DNA of 64,000 nucleotides, taken from JAPORK01 sp026710285 (GTDB lineage: Bacteria > Pseudomonadota > Gammaproteobacteria > Pseudomonadales > Endozoicomonadaceae). Shown here piece after piece: positions 1 through 7,376 of this stretch. Made by a program: the position numbers and the translations under genes. Under the pieces are notes generated by a model, which saw nothing but the letters and a program-made list of their open reading frames with translations, made no database searches and was not told the origin of the DNA. The stretch lies in NCBI GenBank assembly GCA_965201045.1, contig OZ241746.1, positions 4,154,001 through 4,218,000 on the forward strand, written 5' to 3'. Each line of letters opens with the position of its first letter. Position 1 is the stretch's first letter.

Positions 1-7
1 AACAATT

Positions 8-808
8 ATGAACCGCATTCAGACATGTTTTGAACAATTAAAACAAAAAAAACAGAAAGGACTCATTCCTTATATTACAGCAGGGCACCATCCTCCTGCT
101 GAAACATTACAGCTATTACATACGCTGGTGAAATCAGGTGCTGATCTCTTAGAGTTAGGCGTCCCTTTTTCAGATCCGGTTGCAGATGGACCGGTAATAG
201 AAAAAGCGCATCAAAAAGCGGTTGCCCGCCATGTTACCTTAGCAGATGTGCTTGATATCGTCACTGAATTTAGAAAACAAGATGAAAATACACCGGTTGT
301 ACTTATGAGCTATCTTAACCCTATAGAAGTAATGGGGTATACTGATTTTGCAATCAGAGCAAGTAAAGCTGGCGTTGACGGCGTACTCATTGTAGACTGT
401 CCTCCTGAGGAGTCATCAATATTGCATACAGCGCTTGATGCTAAACAAATTGACATTATTTATTTAGTTTCACCGAATACAGATGATCAGCGTATTAAAA
501 AAATATGCACATTAGCACGCGGTTATATCTATTATGTTTCATTAAAAGGCGTAACCGGAGATTCTGATAAGCTTGCAATTGATGAAGTAAAAAAACGTAT
601 AAATCACATAAAAACATTTACGCAACTTCCTGTTTGTGTTGGATTTGGTGTTAAAGATGGTAAAACAGCCTCTGCGCTTGCTGCAACAGCTGATGCAGTC
701 ATTGTAGGCACCGCACTGGTTAAAACACTGGATGCGCATAGCAGCAGTACCATGTATACTGCTATAGAAAGCCAAATGTCAGAACTACATTCGGCTATAG
801 ATGCGTAA
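8..808 (+). CDS. trpA: Tryptophan synthase alpha chain
   Basis: The product cleaves indole-3-glycerol phosphate to indole and glyceraldehyde 3-phosphate in the last step of tryptophan synthesis and works as an alpha2beta2 complex with TrpB in the cytoplasm. The 266-residue length is normal. The conserved block LELGVPFSDPVADGP is present, with the catalytic pair at Glu49 and Asp60, and the phosphate-binding glycine-rich part GVTGDSD and VGFGVKDG lies further on. The start is seven bases from the window edge, so its ribosome site and the expected upstream trpB are out of view. accD follows 21 bases later on the same strand, as in many gammaproteobacteria. Confidence 0.97.
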   Translation: MNRIQTCFEQLKQKKQKGLIPYITAGHHPPAETLQLLHTLVKSGADLLELGVPFSDPVADGPVIEKAHQKAVARHVTLADVLDIVTEFRKQDENTPVVLMSYLNPIEVMGYTDFAIRASKAGVDGVLIVDCPPEESSILHTALDAKQIDIIYLVSPNTDDQRIKKICTLARGYIYYVSLKGVTGDSDKLAIDEVKKRINHIKTFTQLPVCVGFGVKDGKTASALAATADAVIVGTALVKTLDAHSSSTMYTAIESQMSELHSAIDA

Positions 809-829
809 AATTATTTGTTTGGAAAATAG

Positions 830-1726
830 ATGAGTAACTGGTTAAATAAATTAATTCCTGCATTATCACGCAGCAACAAATCCGATAGCAAAATTCCTGA
901 AGGAGTTTGGAGTAAATGTAAAAAATGTGAAGCCATTTTGTACAAACCAGAACTGGAACGAAATTTAGAAGTATGTCCTAAATGTGGCTATCACTTCCGG
1001 CTATCAGCACGAAAACGTCTGTCTATATTTTTAGATGAAGAACACAGAGAAGAGCTGTTTGCTGATATTGAATCAATTGATCGCTTAAAATTTAAAGACA
1101 GCAAAAAATATAAAGACAGAATCAGCCAGGCACAAAAAAATACGGGTGAAAAAGAGGCCATGTTGTGTATGCGTGGTTTAGTAGAAGAGATAGAATTAGT
1201 TGCCTTAGCCTCGTCCTTTGATTTTATGGGGGGGTCCATGGGTAGTGCTGTCGGTGAAAAATTTGTACGTGCTGGTGAATATTGTTTGACTCATTATTTG
1301 CCTTTAGTTTGTTTTGCGGTCAGTGGTGGCGCCCGGATGCAGGAGTCTCTGTTCTCTTTAATGCAAATGGCAAGAACATCCGCTGTTGTTGAAAAAATGA
1401 AACAGGCACAACTACCTTTTATTTCTATATTAACTGATCCCGTTTATGGTGGTGTTACCGCCAGCTTTGCGATGCTGGGAGATATTAATATTGCAGAGCC
1501 TGGTGCATCTGTAGGTTTTGCAGGTCCCCGGGTTATTGAACAAACAGTAAGAGAAAAATTACCAGAAGGTTTTCAAAGTAGTGAATTTTTATTAGAGCAT
1601 GGTACAGTTGATATGATAACGCACCGCCATGAAATACGTACGACTGTGGCACGGGTTTTGCGCAGATTAATGCACCATCATATTAAAATGCAAAAATCTG
1701 TTATACTGAAAGATGCCGTAGTTTAA
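830..1726 (+). CDS. accD: Acetyl-CoA carboxylase carboxyltransferase subunit beta
   Basis: With AccA this subunit moves the carboxyl group from carboxybiotin to acetyl-CoA, giving malonyl-CoA for fatty acid synthesis. The N-terminal zinc ribbon is visible as Cys30, Cys33, Cys49 and Cys52. The crotonase-like core follows, with the SGGARMQES and PVYGGVTASFAMLGD segments near residues 165-215. The length of 298 residues fits the family (about 300). It lies directly after trpA and is probably co-transcribed with it. The usual downstream partner folC is absent; instead a repeat-filled gap follows. Confidence 0.97.
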   Translation: MSNWLNKLIPALSRSNKSDSKIPEGVWSKCKKCEAILYKPELERNLEVCPKCGYHFRLSARKRLSIFLDEEHREELFADIESIDRLKFKDSKKYKDRISQAQKNTGEKEAMLCMRGLVEEIELVALASSFDFMGGSMGSAVGEKFVRAGEYCLTHYLPLVCFAVSGGARMQESLFSLMQMARTSAVVEKMKQAQLPFISILTDPVYGGVTASFAMLGDINIAEPGASVGFAGPRVIEQTVREKLPEGFQSSEFLLEHGTVDMITHRHEIRTTVARVLRRLMHHHIKMQKSVILKDAVV

Positions 1727-1830
1727 AGCTGTCTTTTATACACAAATTTTGGTTCGCCGTTTTTGAGTGAATAATAAAAGTTTTTTCTTTTAATCTACTG
1801 ATGCTGAAATAACCTCATCGGGTTAGGCTT

Positions 1831-2364
1831 GTCTCTTAGTCACATTTTTCAGGTTCAGTCTTTTACTGGCATGTTTGTTTTTTGCTGAATATACCAGCCT
1901 TTGCCGGACACACCGTGGGCTGAGCCTGTCGAAGCCTAGGAGAAATTAAAACCTGAGTGTCCCCATCCAGGCTTCGACAAGCTCAGCCAGGGGATAGGGT
2001 AGTATTGATGAAATTGTCTGAATTTACCTGTATTTACTGCTCTGTTCACCTGAAATTTTTGTTGAGGATTTGTGTATAAAAGACAGGGGTTAGGCGGGGC
2101 TTTCACCCCGTCCTCCCACTGTCTCTTAGTCACATTTTTTAAGTGCCGATTTTTGTTCACAGTTTTATTTTCTGCTGAATATATAAACCTTTACTGAATA
2201 CACCGTGGGCTGAGCCTGTCGAAGCCCGGCTGTTTTTGACCTTTTGGCTTCGACAGGCTCAGCCCACTGATTTCTGCCAAAAAGACTGGTATTCAGTAGC
2301 AAGCAACCTGCCAAGATAAAAGTCAGAGCCTGAAAAATGTGACTAAGAGACAGGTCTCTTAGTC
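1831..2364. repeat. REP-like composite repeat array
   Basis: A unit of about 106 bases occurs twice as a direct repeat, at 1831-1936 and 2121-2226, 290 bases apart. Each unit starts with GTCTCTTAGTCACATTTTT and ends with GGCTGAGCCTGTCGAAGCC. An inverted copy of the second motif follows each unit (1970-1988 and 2245-2263), so each can fold into a long hairpin. An inverted copy of the first motif closes the array at 2329-2351, and a shorter direct trace is at 2354-2364. No credible gene lies between 1727 and 2588; the ORFs on the minus strand here are made of the repeats themselves. The hairpins may act as REP/BIME-like elements or transcription terminators. Confidence 0.8.
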
Positions 2365-2588
2365 GGGATGATTTAAATCTCCTTTCAGTCCAACGGGTTT
2401 GCCTGTGTTTTTTCAATATTATTTATCTGTTAAAAGCAAGGAGTTTTATTTAATCAAAAATACTGCACCAGGTTTATCATAAAGTTGCAGGTTTTGTGCT
2501 GAACTCAAATACTTTATACTCTTCTTTGACAAACAGATTAATTAGCAGCATATTATTTGCTCTACATAAAAATCCAGGATCTGAAAAT

Positions 2589-3284
2589 ATGACATCAGTT
2601 GCTATTATTGCTGCAATGGAAGAAGAGATAACACCGTTAAAGGGATTACTTAAAGATTTGGAAATAACAGTAATTGCCGGTTTTAAATATTATACTGGCT
2701 ATTTCTCTGATAAAAAAATTATACTGCTCAGATCCGGAATAGGTAAAGTAAATTCTACAATAAGCACTACCTTATTGCTTGAAAAGTTTAAACCTGACTA
2801 TGTTCTTAATACCGGATCTGCTGGCGCTGTTGATCTTTCGTTAAAAATTGGAGATCTTGTAATCAGCAACAAGGTTTGTCATCATGACGTTGATATTACT
2901 TCTTTTGGTTATGAAAAAGGACAAATTCCAGGCTTACCTACTTTTTTTCTACCCGGCAATTCTCTGGTTAAACTGGCAAAAGAGCAGCTGGCGATTTTAG
3001 CCGATACTTCTTACCACTTTGGTCTTATTGTTTCTGGTGACAGATTTGTTTGTACAAGAGATGATGTAAAAAAATTAAAACAAATATTTCCGGCTGTTAT
3101 GGCCTGTGAAATGGAAGCCGCTTCTGTTGCTCAGGTTTGCCATATCTTTAATATTCCCTTTCTGATTATTCGTGCAATTTCGGATATTCCAGGAGAAAAT
3201 AATGCCATCGATTTTAAAATATTTTTGCAGCAGGCAGTAAAAAATTATACTGATTTTTTACCAAAAATACTTTATAAAATATAG
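2589..3284 (+). CDS. mtnN: 5'-methylthioadenosine/S-adenosylhomocysteine nucleosidase
   Basis: The enzyme hydrolyses methylthioadenosine and S-adenosylhomocysteine, feeding methionine salvage and relieving methyltransferase inhibition. The open frame extends upstream to 2496, but the ATG at 2589 gives a 231-residue protein that begins with the family's MTSVAIIAAMEEE motif and matches the usual 232 residues, so that start is chosen. Catalytic acidic residues are visible at Glu12/13, in the EMEAASVAQV segment and in IRAISD near the C terminus. It stands alone, with the repeat array upstream and a 305-base gap downstream. Confidence 0.95.
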   Translation: MTSVAIIAAMEEEITPLKGLLKDLEITVIAGFKYYTGYFSDKKIILLRSGIGKVNSTISTTLLLEKFKPDYVLNTGSAGAVDLSLKIGDLVISNKVCHHDVDITSFGYEKGQIPGLPTFFLPGNSLVKLAKEQLAILADTSYHFGLIVSGDRFVCTRDDVKKLKQIFPAVMACEMEAASVAQVCHIFNIPFLIIRAISDIPGENNAIDFKIFLQQAVKNYTDFLPKILYKI

Positions 3285-3589
3285 GTTGCTTGTAATAGAC
3301 TCTTATTTTGCTATGATATACCACATCTGTGTTAGCAATACCGAAGTGTAGTTGTTGATTGTAGTTGCATTTGAAAGGCATGCTATCAGTATTCAAGGGA
3401 TAAAATTATAATTTTTCACAACGATGGGAAAATAAACGATCATGCCTGCTTTTTTAATAATCTTTATTTTTCTCAATTAAATACAGAACTGAAGATACTG
3501 AAGGTAAGATAGCAAATAAACGGACACAGGTTTTGTTTATATAACTGTGTTGACTTTTTTATTAACTATTACAACAAGAGATATTTACC
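3285..3589. other. Intergenic region upstream of prpC
   Basis: This 305-base gap is AT-rich and contains no supportable gene. It should carry the prpC promoter, but I see no convincing consensus pair. No prpR-type regulator gene adjoins it. Confidence 0.5.
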
Positions 3590-4714
3590 ATGCACCAGGA
3601 TAACTTAAAGAGTAGTGGTCTGCGAGGTATGACGGCAGGAAAAACAGCACTATCCACAGTGGGTAAGGATGGTGTTGGTTTAACTTACAGGGGATATTCT
3701 ATTGAAGATCTGTCTATGTATGCGGGATTTGAAGAAACTGTATGGTTACTTTTTTATGGTAAACTTCCTTCGCAGCAAGAGCTGACCACTTATAAAGAAA
3801 AATTAAAAAAACTACGTGATATCCCTGAACCCGTAAAATTTTGTCTTGAAAAAATACCTGCAACAACACATCCGATGGATGTTATGCGTTCAGCCTGCTC
3901 TTTGCTGGGTGATATTGAACCAGAAGGAAGCTTTGAACACCAATACAATAGCGCTGAAAGAATATTAGCTTCGCTGCCGTCAATGCTTTTATACTGGTAT
4001 CAGTTCAGCCATCACGGTATCCGTATTGATCCGCTTACTGACGAAGAAACGCTTGCCGGACATTTTTTGCATTTGTTGCATAATAAAACCCCAACAGCAG
4101 ATCATCGCCGTTGCCTTGATGTTTCATTGATTCTTTATGCTGAGCATGAATTTAATGCATCAACTTTCACTGCCCGTGTCTGTGCAGCCACATTATCTGA
4201 CATACATTCCTGTGTTACAGGAGCTATTGGTACGCTTAAAGGTCCCTTACACGGTGGTGCCAATGAGGCAGCAATGGAGATGATTGAACGTTATCAAACA
4301 CCGGCTGAAGCAAAAAATGGGTTGTTAGCCATGCTTGAGAAAAAAGAAAAAATAATGGGATTTGGTCATGCTATCTATCGTGATAAAGATCCAAGAAACA
4401 ATATTATTAAAGAGTGGTCAGCTAAACTGGCGCAAAGTTGTGGAGATAAACGCTATTACCCTGTTTCAGAAATAATTGAAAAAACGATGTGGGAAGAAAA
4501 AAAGCTCTGTGCAAATGCTGATTTTTATCATGCCTCTGCTTATCATTTTATGAACATTCCTACAAAATTATTTACACCACTATTTGTCTGTGCACGCAGT
4601 AGCGGCTGGATGTCACATGTTATGGAGCAACGTGCTGATAACCGATTAATTCGTCCTTCTGCTGAATATATCGGACCCGAACTACAAAAATGGCAACCCA
4701 TTGAGAGCAGATAA
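3590..4714 (+). CDS. prpC: 2-methylcitrate synthase
   Basis: This citrate-synthase-fold enzyme condenses propionyl-CoA with oxaloacetate to 2-methylcitrate, the entry step of the methylcitrate cycle. The signature GFGHAIYRDKDPR is at residues 257-269 with catalytic His260, and the substrate-binding His221 lies in GPLHGGANE. An aspartate in the NADFYHAS stretch completes the active site. The length of 374 residues and the N-terminal GLRGMTAGKTALSTVG favour the methylcitrate type rather than the longer hexameric citrate synthase. prpD follows in the same direction, supporting the assignment. The methylisocitrate lyase gene prpB, often just upstream, is not in the window. Confidence 0.93.
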   Translation: MHQDNLKSSGLRGMTAGKTALSTVGKDGVGLTYRGYSIEDLSMYAGFEETVWLLFYGKLPSQQELTTYKEKLKKLRDIPEPVKFCLEKIPATTHPMDVMRSACSLLGDIEPEGSFEHQYNSAERILASLPSMLLYWYQFSHHGIRIDPLTDEETLAGHFLHLLHNKTPTADHRRCLDVSLILYAEHEFNASTFTARVCAATLSDIHSCVTGAIGTLKGPLHGGANEAAMEMIERYQTPAEAKNGLLAMLEKKEKIMGFGHAIYRDKDPRNNIIKEWSAKLAQSCGDKRYYPVSEIIEKTMWEEKKLCANADFYHASAYHFMNIPTKLFTPLFVCARSSGWMSHVMEQRADNRLIRPSAEYIGPELQKWQPIESR

Positions 4715-4874
4715 AAATCATCTGTTCTATGTAGTGATTGCAAAAATTATCTGCAGTACATGTAACAATACTGTATTTTTTCTGTTAACTACTGTGCCCG
4801 GTTTTTTTAGAAAACCATGAAATACTTAAGCAAACATGAGTGTGGATACGTCTTCACAGAAAACAGGTAATAAA

Positions 4875-6329
4875 ATGAGTGCTAATACTAATAAAAACAG
4901 TTGTCCTGAATATGATGAAGTGTTACAGAATATTGCAGGCTATACACTTAAATTTAATGATTTTTCTGATGAAGCACTGGATACCGCTTTTGTCTGTTTA
5001 ATGGATACATTAGGGTGTGGATTTCGTGCGCTTAAATTTCCCGCATGCACACAACACCTTGGAACAGTATGGGGTGGCAGAGAAACACCTGACGGAGCAC
5101 GTGTTCCGGGTACGGAATTTTGTCTTGACCCTGCAAAAGCGGCCTGGGATATTGGTTGTATTATACGATGGCTCGACTTTAACGATACCTGGCTTGCTGC
5201 TGAATGGGGACATCCGTCTGATAACCTGGGTGCAATCCTTGCTGTTACTGATTATCTGTCACGAAATAATTTACAGCCCGGAAAAAAACCTTTAGTGGTA
5301 CAGGATCTGCTTCAGGCAATGATTAAGGCACATGAAATACAGGGCTGTCTTGCACTGGAGAACAGTTTTAACCAGGTAGGTTTAGACCATGTGGTGTTAG
5401 TTAAAATAGCTTCGGTTGCTGTTGTTGCTCTTTTAGCAGGTGCTTCTCGTGAAATCATGTTATCTGCATTATCACATGCTTTTGCCGATGGTCAGTCCTT
5501 ACGTACTTATCGACATGCGCCTAATACCGGCTCCAGAAAATCCTGGGCTGCCGGTGATGCAGCTTCTCGTGCAGTCAGGCTGGTTGATATTGCAATGCGT
5601 GGAGAAGCGGGTATTCATAGTGTGTTAACGGCAAAAAAATGGGGGTTTTATGATGCATCGTTTAATTCGCAGCCATTCAGATTGCAGCGTGACTATAGTG
5701 ACTATGTCATGCGCAATATTTTGTTTAAAGTTGCTTTTCCTGCAGAATTTCATGCACAGACTGCTGTTGAAGCAGCGATAACATTATCTGCGCAAATGAA
5801 ACAGCAATCTGAAAGCATTGAGCGTATTGAACTGACAACACACCATTCTGCCATTGAAATTATTTCTAAACAGGGCGCTTTGGTTAATCCTGCTGACCGT
5901 GACCACTGTCTTCAGTATATGGTAGCAGTAGCACTTTTATTTGGGGAGCTTAAAGCAGACCATTACAGTGACTCTTTTCATAATAATCATCCGGAAATTG
6001 ATGCGCTCAGAAAAAAAATGGTGGTTAAAGAAGATAAGCGTTATTCAGAAGAATACCACCATCCTGAAAAACGTTCAATTGCCAATGCCGTACAACTCTT
6101 TTTCACCGACGGAAGCAAAACTGAAAAAATTGTAGTGGAGTATCCGTTAGGACATCGTCACAGAAGAGCAGAGGCGATTCCTCGTTTATACGAAAAATTT
6201 AACCACAGTGTGAAAGCATTATTTTTAAATGATCAGGCTGAAAAAATAACCAATCTGTTTTCTGACAGAAATGCACTTAACACAATGAGAGTGGACTCAT
6301 TCATGGATTGCCTTATCCGCAGTAGATAA
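4875..6329 (+). CDS. prpD: 2-methylcitrate dehydratase (MmgE/PrpD family)
   Basis: PrpD dehydrates 2-methylcitrate to 2-methyl-cis-aconitate. Family signatures include IRWLDFNDTWLAAEWGHPSD, SFNQVGLDHV and ADGQSLRTYRHAPNTGSRKS. The frame is open from 4836, but the ATG at 4875 has an AGGT ribosome site seven bases before it and gives 484 residues, aligning with the usual MSA start of the 483-residue relatives, so I choose it. A short frame of 17 codons (4817-4870) ends four bases before this ATG and might couple translation, which is speculative. A hairpin terminator follows at 6341. Confidence 0.94.
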   Translation: MSANTNKNSCPEYDEVLQNIAGYTLKFNDFSDEALDTAFVCLMDTLGCGFRALKFPACTQHLGTVWGGRETPDGARVPGTEFCLDPAKAAWDIGCIIRWLDFNDTWLAAEWGHPSDNLGAILAVTDYLSRNNLQPGKKPLVVQDLLQAMIKAHEIQGCLALENSFNQVGLDHVVLVKIASVAVVALLAGASREIMLSALSHAFADGQSLRTYRHAPNTGSRKSWAAGDAASRAVRLVDIAMRGEAGIHSVLTAKKWGFYDASFNSQPFRLQRDYSDYVMRNILFKVAFPAEFHAQTAVEAAITLSAQMKQQSESIERIELTTHHSAIEIISKQGALVNPADRDHCLQYMVAVALLFGELKADHYSDSFHNNHPEIDALRKKMVVKEDKRYSEEYHHPEKRSIANAVQLFFTDGSKTEKIVVEYPLGHRHRRAEAIPRLYEKFNHSVKALFLNDQAEKITNLFSDRNALNTMRVDSFMDCLIRSR

Positions 6330-6340
6330 TTATTATCTTA

Positions 6341-6372
6341 AGTGCTGTAATAATACAGCACTATTTCTTCAG
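6341..6372 (+). terminator. Terminator hairpin after prpD
   Basis: A perfect nine-base stem, AGTGCTGTA and TACAGCACT, with a four-base loop lies at 6341-6362 and is followed by the pyrimidine-rich run ATTTCTTC. It sits between the convergent prpD and the minus-strand gene ending at 6381, so it probably ends the prp transcript. The T-run is imperfect. Confidence 0.65.
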
Positions 6373-6380
6373 CTTTCAGC

Positions 6381-6962
6381 TTATCCAAATAAATACAACA
6401 AATCCATAACAACGTTTATTGCTGTTTCTCCTGTAGAAATTATCGGACTTAATGTTGAACTATATTTTTTTACCGTACTCAGCACAGATACAGCGTAATC
6501 TGCCTGCCAGCTAATAGCTTCACCCACGGCACAATAAGAGACAAAATGTTGGCAATTGTTATTCAGCGGATGATATTCCCCAAAAAACATACCGTTATCT
6601 TGCAAGTGTTGTTTCGCACAATCGGCAATAACATCAGGTGAAAATTTAGTTTTTCCAAGTAAAGTTTTTTCCATATCTATAATATAAATTCGCTTGTCCG
6701 GGCTGTTTTTCTGAAAATCATGGAATGATGTTTTTACCACATGGGGAGCAAGAACACCTCCACCTTTATTGCCTCCATTAAATTCAACAACCTGACCATT
6801 TCCTATATAAATCCCAACATGTTCAAATATCGTATTAGGAATATAATGACTGAAAGCTCCCTTATAAAGTAATATATCACCTGGTTGCATGAGTCTTGAG
6901 TGAGCGGATGAAACAACAATTAGCCCAATGAACATAGTCGCTATTAGCAATATTTTTTTCAT
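6381..6962 (-). CDS. Secreted LRAT-fold (NlpC/P60 superfamily) protein
   Basis: The 193-residue product has a Sec signal peptide (about residues 1-20) and a circularly permuted papain-like fold of the lecithin:retinol acyltransferase type. The evidence is FEHVGIYIGNG with His48 and NNNCQHFVSYCAVG with the nucleophile Cys137, which match the eukaryotic HRASLS/LRAT pair (H-x-G-I-Y and NCEHFV). The position of the second histidine, 12 residues after the first, is Glu60 here. The fold suggests acyl transfer or phospholipase/thioesterase action on a lipid, or an amidase; the substrate is not visible. It is monocistronic, convergent with prpD, and codes for a protein exported beyond the inner membrane. 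Confidence 0.75.
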   Translation of the reverse strand: MKKILLIATMFIGLIVVSSAHSRLMQPGDILLYKGAFSHYIPNTIFEHVGIYIGNGQVVEFNGGNKGGGVLAPHVVKTSFHDFQKNSPDKRIYIIDMEKTLLGKTKFSPDVIADCAKQHLQDNGMFFGEYHPLNNNCQHFVSYCAVGEAISWQADYAVSVLSTVKKYSSTLSPIISTGETAINVVMDLLYLFG

Positions 6963-7329
6963 AAATTAACTACCTTTCTATAATAAAATTTATTATTGTC
7001 ATGGTCGTTGGTTTTGTTTTTTTAAATTAAGTTCCCTTTACACTAAATTATTTCTTGACTATGACTATTCTATCGCTTTGGTAAAAGCCATATAACAACA
7101 AGCTAACCAAATGATAAATAGAGTTATTTTTCATCTATTCCCGATGTTTTCAGGTAATCAATTTAATAAAAGAAAAAAACCAGTTAACAGCTTTACAAAT
7201 TGCAAAAATAGTACAACTCGAAAAGGGTACAGAGCTGATTAAAAAAAGAAAATCAAAAAGAACAATAAAACATAGACTCATTGCAGTCTGGTTTGGAAAA
7301 AGCTCACAGCTTTAAATATTTTTGTAACG
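6963..7329. other. Intergenic region between LRAT gene and ppsA
   Basis: AT-rich and without a convincing gene. One frame from about 7155 to 7314 gives a protein-like ending (QLTALQIAKIV, then KHRLIAVWFGKS) but no start codon with a ribosome site, so it may be the tail of a decayed gene. The promoter of the minus-strand LRAT gene should lie just above 6963. Confidence 0.35.
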
Positions 7330-7363
7330 CTTCAGTCTGGCATGTTTACATATCAGACTGAAG
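7330..7363 (-). terminator. Hairpin downstream of ppsA
   Basis: CTTCAGTCTG at 7330-7339 pairs perfectly with CAGACTGAAG at 7354-7363 across a 14-base loop. It lies 13 bases past the ppsA stop codon in the direction of transcription and is followed by an A/T-rich run, so it is a likely terminator for ppsA. Confidence 0.65.
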
Positions 7364-7376
7364 AGTTATCAGCGGG

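Noticed and set aside
1936..2416. Two minus-strand open frames of 74 and 83 codons
   Set aside because: They consist of the REP-like repeats and have no ribosome sites or protein-like conservation.
5017..5628. Plus-strand frames inside prpD
   Set aside because: They are shadows of the prpD coding frame, which matches its family throughout.
7155..7314. Possible 50-residue protein before ppsA
   Set aside because: It lacks a start codon with a ribosome site and a recognised family; mentioned only as a possible gene remnant.
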